From Deltaproteobacteria bacterium (lineage in GTDB: Bacteria; SAR324; NAC60-12), in NCBI GenBank assembly GCA_002683785.1, contig NYUB01000026.1:1-32322 (forward strand): a DNA stretch of 32,322 bases, given 5' to 3'. Every line of letters begins with the position of its first letter. Within the stretch, counting starts at the first letter, position 1. Position numbers and translations under genes: made by a program. Under the pieces are notes generated by a model. The model saw nothing but the letters and a program-made list of their open reading frames with translations. It was not told the origin of the DNA and ran no database searches. Below, piece after piece: positions 1-10,430 of this stretch.

Positions 1-739
1 CAGATTTTTCATGAACTGGATCACCGTAATATAGATTGTCAAAGTGAACTAAGGTTTTCTGCTTTTTATCAGAATAGGCGATAAAACCAATCCTCTGGAG
101 ATAAAATCCTAGCCAAAGCTTTATCGTTTCGAGTTCCTTGCCATTCACCCAAAGTGTTAAGTGATCATCATGAAAAATGATCATTAATTTATTAGGATTA
201 TTTCCTTGGAGGATGTATGGAGAAAAGGAATATTTTCCAGCTTCATTCAAAAAGGTGTTTTCTTTAAGGTAGTTTTTTACAAGTGCATAACGGCTCTCTG
301 ACGTGATCAAAAATTTAATTTTTTCTGTCTTACCCAGCAAAATGAGACCATGGCTACTGCGCTCAGCACCTGAAATCTTTTGGGCCTCCAGAGAAAAAAT
401 TTTAGCTGATCTATTAACCGGTTGAGTCACCCGATAGGCTGAAAATCCTGAGTTTTCCTTGAAATGAATAATATACTTACCATCCTTTATGCCTGCTGAT
501 GCTGAATCAGTTTCTTCCTGCCACCACTCTTTAGAAGGTGCGTCAAATGTTTCATTGAAGATAAAAAAAGGCTTTACAGGTTCCGTGTAAGAAGGAGAAA
601 AATCCTTTAAAACCAAAAAAGCAAAAATTCCAATAGGCAATGATATGAGCAAAATTGTGAGAGATCCTCTGCTTCTCGCCTTTATGACCAGCACTCCTGG
701 AGGACTGGGCTTTTGAATCTCAATCAGTTTAAAGCTCAT
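1..739 (-). CDS. Partial membrane-anchored protein (N-terminal TM helix plus a probable jelly-roll/LamG- or DUF1080-like beta domain); C-terminus off window
   Basis: Own translation of the minus strand from ATG at 739 stays open to the window edge: MSFKLIEIQKPSPPGVLVIKARSRGSLTILLISLPIGIFAFLVLKDFSPSYTEPVKPFFIFNETFDAPSKEWWQEE...LTLWVNGKELETIKLWLGFYLQRIGFIAYSDKKQKTLVHFDNLYYGDPVHEKS. Hydrophobic segment followed by a beta-rich region ending in HFDNLYYG. Absent from the ORF track because it has no stop in the window. Confidence 0.7.
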   Translation of the reverse strand, partial: MSFKLIEIQKPSPPGVLVIKARSRGSLTILLISLPIGIFAFLVLKDFSPSYTEPVKPFFIFNETFDAPSKEWWQEETDSASAGIKDGKYIIHFKENSGFSAYRVTQPVNRSAKIFSLEAQKISGAERSSHGLILLGKTEKIKFLITSESRYALVKNYLKENTFLNEAGKYSFSPYILQGNNPNKLMIIFHDDHLTLWVNGKELETIKLWLGFYLQRIGFIAYSDKKQKTLVHFDNLYYGDPVHEKS

Positions 740-870
740 GGAATTATTAATTAAGGTTCTTCAACTAGATAATGAGATCGAAATTAAACTTCACATAAAT
801 TTCTCTTTCTTTCCATATACTGTTATAGGGATCTCTCCTTAAGTTTCATCCCTGAATCAATCCTGAGAAA

Positions 871-1632
871 TCAGTCTTTAACTAAATTTTTTAGCAGGGC
901 GCCAATCCGTTCCATCGAAAGGGGGAAGACGATGGTGTTGCTCTTGTCCGAAGCGATTTCAGTGAGCGTCTGCAGATAACGCAATTGCATCGCCTCAGGC
1001 TGTTTGGCAAGGGTCTGAGCAGATTCCAGGAGCTTGCTAGAAGCCTGTAATTCTCCTTCGGCATGGATGACTTTGGCCCGTCTTTCGCGCTCGGCTTCCG
1101 CCTGCTTGGCAATGGCACGTACCATACTTTCATCGAGATCGACCTGTTTCATTTCCACATGAGTCACTTTGATCCCCCATCCGTCGGTCTGATTGTCAAG
1201 GATGGCCTGGATGTTGGTGCTCAGTTTTTCCCGCTCTGCGAGCATATCGTCGAGTTCATGCTGGCCGAGGACTGAGCGCAGAGTGGTTTGTGCAAGCTGG
1301 CTGGTGGCTTCATAGTAATCCTCGACTTGGATGATCGCACGCTCCGGGTCAACCACCCGGAAGTAGAGCACCGCATTGACTTTGACCGAAACATTGTCAC
1401 GGGAAATGACGTCCTGGGTGGGTACGTCCAGCACCATCGTGCGCAGATCGACCCGCAACATCTGCTGCAGACCAGGGATGACGATGATCAGCCCAGGACC
1501 TTTGACACCCCAGAAACGACCGAGCATGAAAATGACTCCACGTTCATATTCGCGGAGGATTTTGATCATCGACACGAGCAGCATGACGATGACGACCAGT
1601 GGGATGATTACAGAAAGAGAATCGAAAATCAT
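871..1632 (-). CDS. Slipin / stomatin-like SPFH (band 7) domain protein
   Basis: N-terminal TM helix, [62 protein letters not shown] are SPFH/slipin hallmarks; adjacent to nfeD. Confidence 0.95.
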   Translation of the reverse strand: MIFDSLSVIIPLVVIVMLLVSMIKILREYERGVIFMLGRFWGVKGPGLIIVIPGLQQMLRVDLRTMVLDVPTQDVISRDNVSVKVNAVLYFRVVDPERAIIQVEDYYEATSQLAQTTLRSVLGQHELDDMLAEREKLSTNIQAILDNQTDGWGIKVTHVEMKQVDLDESMVRAIAKQAEAERERRAKVIHAEGELQASSKLLESAQTLAKQPEAMQLRYLQTLTEIASDKSNTIVFPLSMERIGALLKNLVKD

Positions 1633-2996
1633 GGTTCCTCGTTAGATAGGTTTAGCGGGTTAACATTTAACAGAAGTCCCTGGACTGAGACGATTATGAC
1701 TGTCTGATTCTGGACCAGGGGAACAGGGCTGGAGGCTTTCCAGATTTCTCCGCGAATCCGGACATGACCGTTGCCCTCGAAATCAGCGACCACGGTAGCT
1801 TCTGATCCGATGAGGTATTCCCTTCCGCTCACCAACGGACGCTTTCTGGACTGGAAAAGAGCCCCCAGCACGAAGGCAAAGAAGGCCAAGTTCATCAGGG
1901 TCAGAACGCCAACGAGCCATGGTGATAATCCAAAACCCGGAGCATCCGTGTCCATCAGAATGATCGAACCTGACACAAAGGCAGCGGCACCTCCAATGCC
2001 GAGAGCTCCAAAACTGGGAACAAACGCTTCAGCAATCATCAATGCCATGCCGAGCACGATCAGTGCAAGCCCGGCATAATTCACCGGAAGCACCTGAAAA
2101 GCATAAAGTGCCAGCAAAAGTGAAATGGCACCAGCAATACCAGGAATCAACGTACCAGGATTGGCAAATTCGAAAATCAGTCCGTAGATCCCAATGAGCA
2201 TCAGGAAATAGGCCACGTTCGGATTGGTCAGGATGCCCAATAATTCAGTACGCCAGTCGGCTTCGTAGTGCTCCAGGACCAGACCAGCTGTCTTTAGTAT
2301 CTGTTTCTGATCAAAAAAAAGGACCTCCTTTCCTTCAAGTTTCTGAAGCAGTTCCGGGAGTTGCCCCGCCATCAGGTCGATCACGCCATGTTTTAGGGCC
2401 TCCTCTGCGGAAAGGCTGGTTCCTTCACGTACAGCCTGTTCTGCCCATTCCGCGTTCCTTCCCCGCAGTTGGGCCAGGCTGCGCAGGTAAGCCGCGGCAT
2501 CATTGACCAGCTTGCGCTCCATCGAGGATGCCGGTTTTGCAGGCGAGGTTTTGGAATCATCCGCATTTTCCGGTTCTGGGCCGGACGGGGTCGGAAGCGG
2601 TAGTCCTCCCAGTTGAACCGGGGTGGCCGCACCAAGATTGGTGCCTGGTGCCATGGCTGCAATATGACAGGCATAGAGGATATAAGTACCTGCACTGGCT
2701 GCCCGGGAACCACTAGGCCCGACAAATCCTGCCACGGGCATGGGCGAAGTCAGGATAAGCTGGATGATGTCACGCATCGCCGAATCCAGTCCGCCAGGAG
2801 TATCAAGCTGCAAAATCACCATTTTTGCACCCTGTAAATTGGCCCGTTTCAGCCCGCGGGAAACATAATCCAAGGTTGCAGGTCCAATCGCACCTTCTAC
2901 TTTCAACACCATGGCGCTGGAAGCATGAACAGTACTCGGACTTGCTAACCATAGCCCCAAAATCATTTGAAAGACCAGAATCCGGTACACGATCAT
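1629..2996 (-). CDS. nfeD: NfeD family membrane-bound serine protease (ClpP-class)
   Basis: Signal peptide, [33 protein letters not shown], several TM helices, C-terminal NfeD OB-fold-like domain; overlaps the slipin gene by 4 nt. Confidence 0.93.
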   Translation of the reverse strand: MIVYRILVFQMILGLWLASPSTVHASSAMVLKVEGAIGPATLDYVSRGLKRANLQGAKMVILQLDTPGGLDSAMRDIIQLILTSPMPVAGFVGPSGSRAASAGTYILYACHIAAMAPGTNLGAATPVQLGGLPLPTPSGPEPENADDSKTSPAKPASSMERKLVNDAAAYLRSLAQLRGRNAEWAEQAVREGTSLSAEEALKHGVIDLMAGQLPELLQKLEGKEVLFFDQKQILKTAGLVLEHYEADWRTELLGILTNPNVAYFLMLIGIYGLIFEFANPGTLIPGIAGAISLLLALYAFQVLPVNYAGLALIVLGMALMIAEAFVPSFGALGIGGAAAFVSGSIILMDTDAPGFGLSPWLVGVLTLMNLAFFAFVLGALFQSRKRPLVSGREYLIGSEATVVADFEGNGHVRIRGEIWKASSPVPLVQNQTVIIVSVQGLLLNVNPLNLSNEEP

Positions 2997-3205
2997 CCTC
3001 TTTCAAAAAAATGGATCTTAGATCAAACCTAAACCAAAGTTTGTTTTTAAGCAATTTGGAAACGGTCGATTTAAAATAAAGATTTCTTGAAATCGGATCC
3101 CACCAGTCTTTTTGTAGAAATCATCGTTGGTCTGGACAGAACTTGAGCTCAGTCATCCGAATGGATAAGCTGGAATGCTTTTAAATAGTCATCCATGGTT
3201 TTACG

Positions 3206-3928
3206 ATGAAAGAGTTCCATCCTGAAGGCCCCCAACAACTGGAGGTGAAACATTTCTTTGAAGGATTAAGGAAGTATGCTGCAACCATCCCCGAAAAGCG
3301 TTATCCGCATCAAAACCGATTTATAGCCCTTTTACATCTGCTCTGCGACAGCGTTTCCAAATTGACCCGTAAACGGATGGAGGTCGAATCACAATCAGCG
3401 GTCTGCGGAAATGGATGCGATGCCTGTTGCTACTTTGCTGAAATCACCTCCAGCCGAACCGAGTTTGATGAAATAAGGCATTACCTCCATTCAAATATGG
3501 CTGCTGATGCCTGTTCCAAATTGGACCGGCAATGGTTTGTCCAGGAAAACGAACATTCTTCTGCGGTTCAGCCCTGCCCTTTTCTTTTGCAGGATCAGGG
3601 TTGTTGTTCGATCTATCCGGTACGGCCTTTGGGCTGCCGGCTTCTGCTGTCATCCCGAAAATGTTCGAAGGAGGATGAAAGTTCTGGAGCCTTTGATTCC
3701 TGCCAAGAATGGTCCCGACTGGGTTGGAAAGAAATGCCTTTGCGTCCGGATACCCTGATGAAAGCGCTTGAAAGCCAGCGGTGTGGTAAGGATTTTTTTG
3801 AACCGGGAAAACTGTATGATGAGGAGAAGGTCGATCTTAAAGCTTTCACTCACCAGGAACTAAGGGGTATGCTGAAGCAGGTCCAATCAACTCAAACTGC
3901 GGAAGCCCCCATGTGTCTCCAGAAATAA
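3206..3928 (+). CDS. YkgJ-like cysteine-cluster protein
   Basis: CGNGCDACCYFAEIT and CPFLLQDQGCCSIYPVRPLGCR motifs typical of the YkgJ/CxxCxxCC family. Confidence 0.85.
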   Translation: MKEFHPEGPQQLEVKHFFEGLRKYAATIPEKRYPHQNRFIALLHLLCDSVSKLTRKRMEVESQSAVCGNGCDACCYFAEITSSRTEFDEIRHYLHSNMAADACSKLDRQWFVQENEHSSAVQPCPFLLQDQGCCSIYPVRPLGCRLLLSSRKCSKEDESSGAFDSCQEWSRLGWKEMPLRPDTLMKALESQRCGKDFFEPGKLYDEEKVDLKAFTHQELRGMLKQVQSTQTAEAPMCLQK

Positions 3929-3948
3929 GTGGTGCCCCCATCCATCCC

Positions 3949-4563
3949 ATGAAGCATCCCCTCATCATCGGTTTAACCGGAGGAATTGGCAGCGGCAAGA
4001 GTACTGTGGCCAGGATGCTGGAAAAACGAGGCTATCCGGTGATCGACGCCGATCTGCTTGGACACCGGGTGCTGGAATCTTCCCATCCTGGGTTCAGGGA
4101 AGTGTTGGAGGCTTTTGGAAAAGGGATTTTGGACCAAAGCGGGCGGATCAGCCGGCCTAAGTTGGGATTGCTTGTATTTCAGGACCCTCAAAAACTGGAA
4201 ACACTGAACAGCATTTCTCATCCTCACATTGCCAGGATGATTGAAAAAGAATCCCTCAGACTGGCAGAAGAGCGCTCTGTAGAAATCATCTTTCTAGAAG
4301 CAGCGCTTCTGATTGAAACCGGCTGGCAGCGTAAATGCCACCAGGTATGGATTGTCAATTCGGATGAAGAAAGAATTTTAGAACGCCTGGCCCTGCGAAA
4401 TGGATCAAGCCCTGAAGAGGCAAAGCAGAGGATTTCTTCTCAACTCTCTCCTGGAAAACGCCTTCCTCATGCCGATTTTATCCTGGAAAACAACGGAACT
4501 CCAAAAGAACTTGAAGAACGGCTTGAGCAGGCTCTAGAAAGCCTTCAGGAGAAGGCAGAATAA
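3949..4563 (+). CDS. coaE: Dephospho-CoA kinase
   Basis: MKHPLIIGLTGGIGSGKSTVARMLEKRGYPVIDADLLGHRV: P-loop and IDAD motif. ATG at 3949 preferred over the track's 3913, which adds a non-family extension overlapping the previous gene. Confidence 0.95.
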   Translation: MKHPLIIGLTGGIGSGKSTVARMLEKRGYPVIDADLLGHRVLESSHPGFREVLEAFGKGILDQSGRISRPKLGLLVFQDPQKLETLNSISHPHIARMIEKESLRLAEERSVEIIFLEAALLIETGWQRKCHQVWIVNSDEERILERLALRNGSSPEEAKQRISSQLSPGKRLPHADFILENNGTPKELEERLEQALESLQEKAE

Positions 4564-4567
4564 AATC

Positions 4568-4583
4568 CATTCAAATTTGAATG
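4568..4583. repeat. 16-bp perfect palindrome CATTCAAATTTGAATG in the coaE/sulP convergent intergenic gap
   Basis: Sequence equals its own reverse complement. Confidence 0.6.
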
Positions 4584-4615
4584 CATAAAATAAGGTTCCC
4601 TTCCTAGCCCGCAGT

Positions 4616-6424
4616 TCAAACTGAGCCAGGATTCAATTTTTGATTTTTTGGGTTTTCAATTGTCTCCTCCAAATCCTGCTGAAGAGGATTGAACTGGGAA
4701 CATTCACTGAACACCCTTTTGCTGCATACCCTGCATTTGGTGTGGTCTACTCTTGACACAATTGCACCTATCGTTTCTTTTTTGGAACGGAAGAAGTTTT
4801 TTTCAAACAAGTCTTCTTCGAATCCATTTCGCAACATGGTTGACTTGACGGTATCCTTGATGCGGTAGAAAAATAAATCTCCCCCCAAGGAGCGGTATTT
4901 TTTCAGGATACGTGACAAAAATTCAGCTCCTGCGACATCCAGAAAATTGATGCCCGTGCAAATCAGAAGCAGGTGTTTCTGTGAAGGTTGATCATTAAGA
5001 AATTTTCTCAGTTGTTCCTCAACATGTTCGACTGCGCCAAAAAACAGGGAGCCATCGATGCGGATAATTTTCAATTGAGGACATTCTGGTAAATCTGGAT
5101 TGCTACTGAACTGTCGGGTGGGATGTGAAGGGTCAGGCATCCTACTACGAATTTCAGGATGGGAGGTCCGTGAAAGATAAACAAAGAGGGAGACCATGAC
5201 TCCAAGTAGGATTGCAAATTCCAGAGACAGGGTGAGGGTGGAAAGGAAGGTTACCGCCAGTACCATGAATTCAGATCGACTCATTTTCCAGATCTGAAGA
5301 ATCTGCTGAAAATCGATCAACCCCCAGGCTACCAGAAACAGAATTCCTGCCATTGCAGCGTTTGGCAAATAGTTCGCATAGGGTGCGGCAACCATGACAA
5401 TGCCCACCAGCAGACCTCCCGCAAAAATCGCGGCAAGAGGCGTTCTTGCCCCAGAAAGATAATTGACGATACTACGGTTGAAAGAACCTGTGGCGACATA
5501 AGAAGAAAAGAAACTGCCGACAATATTTGAGAGTCCCTGACCAATGAATTCCTGGTTTCCATCAAAATGCTGCCCTGAACGTACTGCTATAGAACGGGCA
5601 ATCGAAACTGCTTCGGTTAATGCCAGTAAGGTGGTAGCCACCACTGCCGGAGCCAGTTTCTCGAGGACTTCCAGGTCCAAATTTGGATAACTTAGCGAGG
5701 GCAGTTCGCTCGGCAGTGCACCAACCGTGATGATTCCGGTGACTTCCGGCCCATAGTAATGATTCAACCCGATGCTGACCAGACTTCCTGCCAGCATGGC
5801 AACTATCATGTATGGCACTCGCGGAAGAAAATGCAGACAGAGGATTCCCGAAACCACCGTGCTTAAACCGATGAGGGTGACGTAGGGATTGATCTCTCCA
5901 AAATTCAGCACAAACTGCTCCAGGGTCTGATGAATTTTCAGACCCCTGGAGATTTCAATCCCGAAAAAATGACTGAGCTGGTTCGAGGCGATCAACAAGG
6001 CTGCCCCTGAAGTGAAACCGATCACGACTGAATGGGAAATGAAATTCACCAGAATGCCGAACTTCATCAATCCCATCAGAAACTGCATCAATCCAACCAG
6101 AAAAGTTAGGGTGATGGCCAGTTCTACGTAATTCAGGGATCCGGGTTCGGCCAGAGCACTCAGTGATGCAAACAGAACCAGAGAGGCAGCGGTGGTGGGG
6201 CCTGAAACCAGATGCCAGGAAGAACCGAATAATGCTGCCACTGCGGCGGGGACCATGGCCGTATAGAGGCCATACTGAGGGGGCATGCCGGCAATCACCG
6301 CAAAGGCTACTCCCTGCGGCAAAACCACGATTGCACCAGTCAATCCGGCTATTAGATCACGCTGAAAGTTGCTCCAGGTCAGTCTGGAACGCCATTCCAA
6401 AAATGGGAAAAACCGATGCCACAT
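4616..6424 (-). CDS. SulP family inorganic anion transporter with STAS domain
   Basis: LIAGLTGAIVVLPQGVAFAVIAGMPPQYGLYTAMVPAAVAALFGSS, multiple TM helices, C-terminal STAS domain, CRVCSKRVFSEC tail. Confidence 0.95.
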   Translation of the reverse strand: MWHRFFPFLEWRSRLTWSNFQRDLIAGLTGAIVVLPQGVAFAVIAGMPPQYGLYTAMVPAAVAALFGSSWHLVSGPTTAASLVLFASLSALAEPGSLNYVELAITLTFLVGLMQFLMGLMKFGILVNFISHSVVIGFTSGAALLIASNQLSHFFGIEISRGLKIHQTLEQFVLNFGEINPYVTLIGLSTVVSGILCLHFLPRVPYMIVAMLAGSLVSIGLNHYYGPEVTGIITVGALPSELPSLSYPNLDLEVLEKLAPAVVATTLLALTEAVSIARSIAVRSGQHFDGNQEFIGQGLSNIVGSFFSSYVATGSFNRSIVNYLSGARTPLAAIFAGGLLVGIVMVAAPYANYLPNAAMAGILFLVAWGLIDFQQILQIWKMSRSEFMVLAVTFLSTLTLSLEFAILLGVMVSLFVYLSRTSHPEIRSRMPDPSHPTRQFSSNPDLPECPQLKIIRIDGSLFFGAVEHVEEQLRKFLNDQPSQKHLLLICTGINFLDVAGAEFLSRILKKYRSLGGDLFFYRIKDTVKSTMLRNGFEEDLFEKNFFRSKKETIGAIVSRVDHTKCRVCSKRVFSECSQFNPLQQDLEETIENPKNQKLNPGSV

Positions 6425-6612
6425 TGCTGTTAAATCTGCATAAGATTATATCTTCAAAAAGTATTTTTTCTTCATCAAAAATTTCTCTGGAAACTCCACC
6501 AAGATTGAGACATCTTCTGAATTCTTTTAACCCAACCAGGTTACCAGATTAGAAAAGATTCCCTTGTCTATTTTAACTACTCGAAAAGGATAAGAAGAAA
6601 AGCGAGGAAATG

Positions 6613-6658
6613 CGGATGACTCTTTCATCCGGGGTGTTGGCCGTGCCCTGTTGACGGC
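6613..6658 (-). promoter_or_regulatory. Two adjacent hairpins in the putative 5' leader of the SulP gene
   Basis: CGGATGA-CTCTT-TCATCCG (6613-6631, 7-bp perfect stem) and GCCGT-N9-ACGGC (6640-6658, 5-bp stem), about 190-235 nt upstream of the SulP start on the minus strand. Confidence 0.3.
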
Positions 6659-7105
6659 TTCAAAATGATTTAACCTTTGGGGATTCAGCTTGGATCTGAC
6701 GGGTCTAAGAGATCTATGGCCTGATCAGCACAGTCCGATTCAGCAAAGGCTACTGCTGATTGGAAACAATCCCAACATTTTGTAAAAGTGATAATCAGTT
6801 TCTTCAGTTGATTCACAATCGCTAACCGGGTGTGAGTGTCTTTGCAAAAACAATCTTGATGATATGCAAGAGATCTCAATCTCCATCAAAATCATTTTTA
6901 TCCTCGTTAATATCTAAGAACTAATGTACGTAAATATACTTAATTTACAAGCATAAAGTGGGTTTTGTCTTAAATTGACTGCTTGGTGCTTTTATCTTTT
7001 TTTGTTATGGTTGATGAATATTGAAAACTACAGATCTCTTTGCCTGAAGCTCTTGGGAGCTTAAGAAATCTAATCAAGCTTCCTTAACACAATGAACCTC
7101 TAAAG

Positions 7106-8077
7106 ATGAAACGTCCACTGCATCTGATTTTGGACAGCCATTTAAATCCCGGAGTTTCACTTTTCTGGTGGAAGCATGGACTGCGGGTGATGGAGCAGTT
7201 GGTACCTAACGAATTTGCCAATACCAGCAGCCGCCAGTCTTTAGAAAAACTGATGGAGCAATCGGTCTGGTCCGGTTGGAAAAAAGTCATTCTGATCGGA
7301 ACAAATTCCTCGATCCAACGAGGGTTCAATGTGCTGATGCAGGCCAATGAGGCATGTAGGAACAGCCTGGAGGTAGGTTTCTGGCCGTTGAAATGGAGTG
7401 AGTTGCCATTGCAGATGATACCCCAAATTTCACAATTGGGATCGATCCTCCAAGTTTTCAAGGCAGGACACACGCTTCCGATGGACGTGATCAAACTTCA
7501 ATATCTGACACCAGAACTGGAAACGAGTTATTTCTGGAACGGGTTGAAAATCAAAAGCCGTAACACGGAAGCAGACACCCATTTCTATTTGGATGAATTG
7601 GACCTTCAGGAGGGAGGCGGTTTTGATTGTAGGATTGCCTTCCAGGATGATGAACTCAGTTCCCTGATGATGATTCCAGACAAACCTGGAAAGGCACTGC
7701 AAATGAGAGTCTATTTTAGCCCACGGAAGCAGGGCACATCAACAAGCACAGAACGACAATGGTTCCCACTACGAAATCAAGCAGAAGTGTTGATTGGATC
7801 AGGTCGGCAGTTAGAAATTGAAGGCAACTGGGCCAACCTGGAACTGAATGATCCGGAAGTCCGTGAACCAATTCAGTCGATCCATCTGGAAATCATTCGC
7901 CGGGCACTTCCTTTGATCATACCTGCCATCCCCATTCGCAACCGAGAAACCCTGAAATCCAAATTGTTTCAACTGGAACCACGTGGAACAGTTGCGACAC
8001 AACGTCAAAATGCTTTTAAACGTAAGGGCAATCAAGTTGGATTTCAAGATCGCAAACCTGGAACACCTGGTTCCTGA
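7106..8077 (+). CDS. Diacylglycerol kinase/YegS-like protein with degenerate catalytic motifs
   Basis: GTNSSIQRGFNVLM aligns without gaps to the GGDGTLNEVVNGLM pattern; GFWPLKWSELPLQ to GIIPLGTGNDFAR; QVFKAGHTLPMDVIKLQYLTPELETSYFWNGLKIK to the downstream DAGK region (I.aG.t..iD.......yF.n...iG). Confidence 0.6.
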   Translation: MKRPLHLILDSHLNPGVSLFWWKHGLRVMEQLVPNEFANTSSRQSLEKLMEQSVWSGWKKVILIGTNSSIQRGFNVLMQANEACRNSLEVGFWPLKWSELPLQMIPQISQLGSILQVFKAGHTLPMDVIKLQYLTPELETSYFWNGLKIKSRNTEADTHFYLDELDLQEGGGFDCRIAFQDDELSSLMMIPDKPGKALQMRVYFSPRKQGTSTSTERQWFPLRNQAEVLIGSGRQLEIEGNWANLELNDPEVREPIQSIHLEIIRRALPLIIPAIPIRNRETLKSKLFQLEPRGTVATQRQNAFKRKGNQVGFQDRKPGTPGS

Positions 8078-8118
8078 ATCTTTGCTGCTTGTTGGATAAT
8101 TTGAAGAGAGGGACCTTT

Positions 8119-8144
8119 AGGCTTCAGGGGTTCTGAAGCCTTTT
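8119..8144 (+). terminator. Rho-independent terminator
   Basis: AGGCTTCAG-GGGTT-CTGAAGCCT perfect 9-bp stem followed by TTT, in the convergent gap after the DAGK-like gene. Confidence 0.8.
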
Positions 8145-8163
8145 CGGGGATTTATGTGTTGGA

Positions 8164-8643
8164 TTACGAAGGCTGCTTTTCCAGTTTTTTTTCTGTATTT
8201 TCAGGAGCTTCTTCTTTTCTGGAAAAACTTTTCAGCTTCGTATCAACAGCATTGATCCAGGAAGGCATGATTTTCTTGATTTCTTCCTTGCTGGTGGTCA
8301 CGCATTGCCCCTCGACGATGCCGCCCTCGTGAATGATGAGGGCCCCTGGAAGATTGGTGAGGTTGCCTTGGATTCTGCCTTGAGAAAGAACTTCCATGCG
8401 TGCGGAGGCATAAAGATCTCCTTTGACTTGGCCGTTTACTTTGATCGTGGCTGCCTTGATGGTGGCTTCAATCTTTGCGGTGGGTCCAATCACGACTTCT
8501 GATTCACATTCAATATTGCCTTTCAACTCACCATCCATCCAGATTGGTTTTTTACCGATGATTTTGCCATCGATCTTCATACCTCCGCCAAGATAAGTCG
8601 GAGCACTTCCTTTAGTTTCAGTCACATTTTTTTTCCCAAACAA
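8164..8643 (-). CDS. Bactofilin (polymer-forming cytoskeletal protein)
   Basis: Repetitive beta-helical core: GKIIGKKPIWMDGELKGNIECESEVVIGPTAKIEATIKAATIKVNGQVKGDLYASARMEVLSQGRIQGNL. Confidence 0.92.
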   Translation of the reverse strand: MFGKKNVTETKGSAPTYLGGGMKIDGKIIGKKPIWMDGELKGNIECESEVVIGPTAKIEATIKAATIKVNGQVKGDLYASARMEVLSQGRIQGNLTNLPGALIIHEGGIVEGQCVTTSKEEIKKIMPSWINAVDTKLKSFSRKEEAPENTEKKLEKQPS

Positions 8644-8915
8644 GAATCACTCCGGAGAATTTTTTTTGTGTTTTCACATCCCAGTGAGGAGACACAATCT
8701 TAGGGTTTTGAAGGAAAAAGGAGCAAGGCATTTGTAATGTCACAAACTCTTCTGATTAACTCCTGGGACTCAATGTTGAGCTTAATGCAAAGTCATAACC
8801 TAAAAGAGCTTGTCAAACAGGATGCGAATCAATATTTTTTACATGCCGCAAATAAAGCGTCAACAAAAGAAGCAAAACTGAAAATCCTCCTGACCTTTCC
8901 GTCACCGATACCGGA

Positions 8916-10355
8916 ATGGCAAAAAACATAACACCCCGTAAGGAAAACTATTCCCAGTGGTATCTGGATGTGATTGCCGCTGGAAAGCTTGCAGATTATG
9001 CTCCAGTCAAAGGGTGCATGGTCATTCGACCCAGCGGATTCGCCATCTGGGAAGCCATGCAGGCACGTCTTGACCGGATGTTCAAGGAAACCGGACACGT
9101 CAACGCCTACTTTCCGTTGTTGATTCCTAAACATTTCATGGAAAAGGAGGCAGAACACGTCGAAGGCTTCAGCCCTGAATGCGCCGTCGTTACTCACGGT
9201 GGAGGCAAAGAACTGGAAGAACCACTGATGATCAGGCCAACATCAGAAACAGTCATCGGCCACATGTATTCTCAATGGATTCAGAGCTACCGTGATCTTC
9301 CGGTCCTGATCAACCAGTGGTGCAATGTCTTTCGCTGGGAGATGCGTACCCGATTGTTTTTGAGAACCTCCGAATTCCTCTGGCAGGAAGGGCATACGGC
9401 CCATGAAACCCAGGAAGAAGCCCAGGAGGAAACCATGCGGATGTTGGAAATTTACCGTCGTTTCCAAGAAGAAGACCTTGCTATTCCCGTAATTCCGGGG
9501 CTCAAGACTGAATCAGAAAAATTTCCAGGAGCGATTGCAACTTACTGCATCGAGGCAATGATGCAGGATGGCAAGGCACTGCAGGCGGGTACTTCTCATA
9601 ACTTAGGACAGAATTTTGCCAAAGCCTTTGACATCACTTTTTTAGACCGAAACAATGAACAGTCCCATGCTTGGACCACGAGTTGGGGGGTTACGACTCG
9701 GATGATCGGCGCATTGATCATGACTCACGGAGATGATGATGGTCTCATCCTTCCACCACGTATTGCTCCGGTGCAGGTAGTGATCATCCCAATTTTCACC
9801 AATGATCAGGAGAAGTCTGAAACAAAGGCATTTGCCGAAGCGGTTGCAGAACGACTTCGAAGCCGGCTGGACAGCTTGAAAGTGGTCATTGATCAAAGGG
9901 ATGACCTGCGTCCCGCAGAGAAATTTTTTCACTGGCTTCAGCAGGGAATCCCGGTTCGGATCGAAGTTGGTCCCAGGGATGTGGCCAAACAATCCGGTAT
10001 GGTTGCACGAAGGGACATGCGGGAAAAAAATCCAGTCCAACTCGAAGAGATTACTCCCCATGTTTGTGAACTGTTAGAAAAGATACAGGAAAATCTTTAT
10101 CAGCGTGCTCTAGAATTTAGAAAGCAGAACACTCGGCGGGCAAATAACTATGATGAATTCCGGGAAATACTGAAAGAAGAGGGTGGATTTGTAATGGCCC
10201 ACTGGAATGGTACTTCGGAAGTGGAAGCCCAAATAAAAACGGATACCAAAGCTACCATCCGTTGTATTCCCCTCGATCCTGACCCCTCCCCAGGGAAGTG
10301 CATGGTTACAGGAGAAGCTTCCGAAAGGGAAGTGGTCTTTGCCGTGGCCTATTGA
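8916..10355 (+). CDS. proS: Proline--tRNA ligase, short (archaeal/eukaryal-type) form
   Basis: [67 protein letters not shown]; 479 aa with a C-terminal zinc-domain-like end. Confidence 0.95.
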   Translation: MAKNITPRKENYSQWYLDVIAAGKLADYAPVKGCMVIRPSGFAIWEAMQARLDRMFKETGHVNAYFPLLIPKHFMEKEAEHVEGFSPECAVVTHGGGKELEEPLMIRPTSETVIGHMYSQWIQSYRDLPVLINQWCNVFRWEMRTRLFLRTSEFLWQEGHTAHETQEEAQEETMRMLEIYRRFQEEDLAIPVIPGLKTESEKFPGAIATYCIEAMMQDGKALQAGTSHNLGQNFAKAFDITFLDRNNEQSHAWTTSWGVTTRMIGALIMTHGDDDGLILPPRIAPVQVVIIPIFTNDQEKSETKAFAEAVAERLRSRLDSLKVVIDQRDDLRPAEKFFHWLQQGIPVRIEVGPRDVAKQSGMVARRDMREKNPVQLEEITPHVCELLEKIQENLYQRALEFRKQNTRRANNYDEFREILKEEGGFVMAHWNGTSEVEAQIKTDTKATIRCIPLDPDPSPGKCMVTGEASEREVVFAVAY

Positions 10356-10379
10356 ACTTTAAGAGGATTTTGATGAAAG

Positions 10380-10425
10380 CCAACTCCTTGTTCATCATAA
10401 AACCAACTCCCCGTTCATCATAAAT
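10380..10425. repeat. Two tandem 23-bp direct repeats (one difference cluster) just upstream of the PRPP-synthetase-like gene
   Basis: CCAACTCCTTGTTCATCATAAAA and CCAACTCCCCGTTCATCATAAAT, then CCAACATG at the start codon. Confidence 0.8.
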
Positions 10426-10430
10426 CCAAC

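Noticed and set aside
1288-1707. Plus-strand ORF antisense to the slipin gene, with D/H-rich sequence
   Set aside because: Composition is explained by the opposite strand of the slipin coding sequence.
6685-6879. 64-aa Cys-containing ORF upstream of SulP
   Set aside because: Depends on a TTG start, no recognised motif, and a stop lies just upstream; insufficient support.
8737-8931. 64-aa ORF overlapping the proS start by 16 nt
   Set aside because: Could be a coupled leader peptide, but no domain, repeat or proline-codon run supports it.
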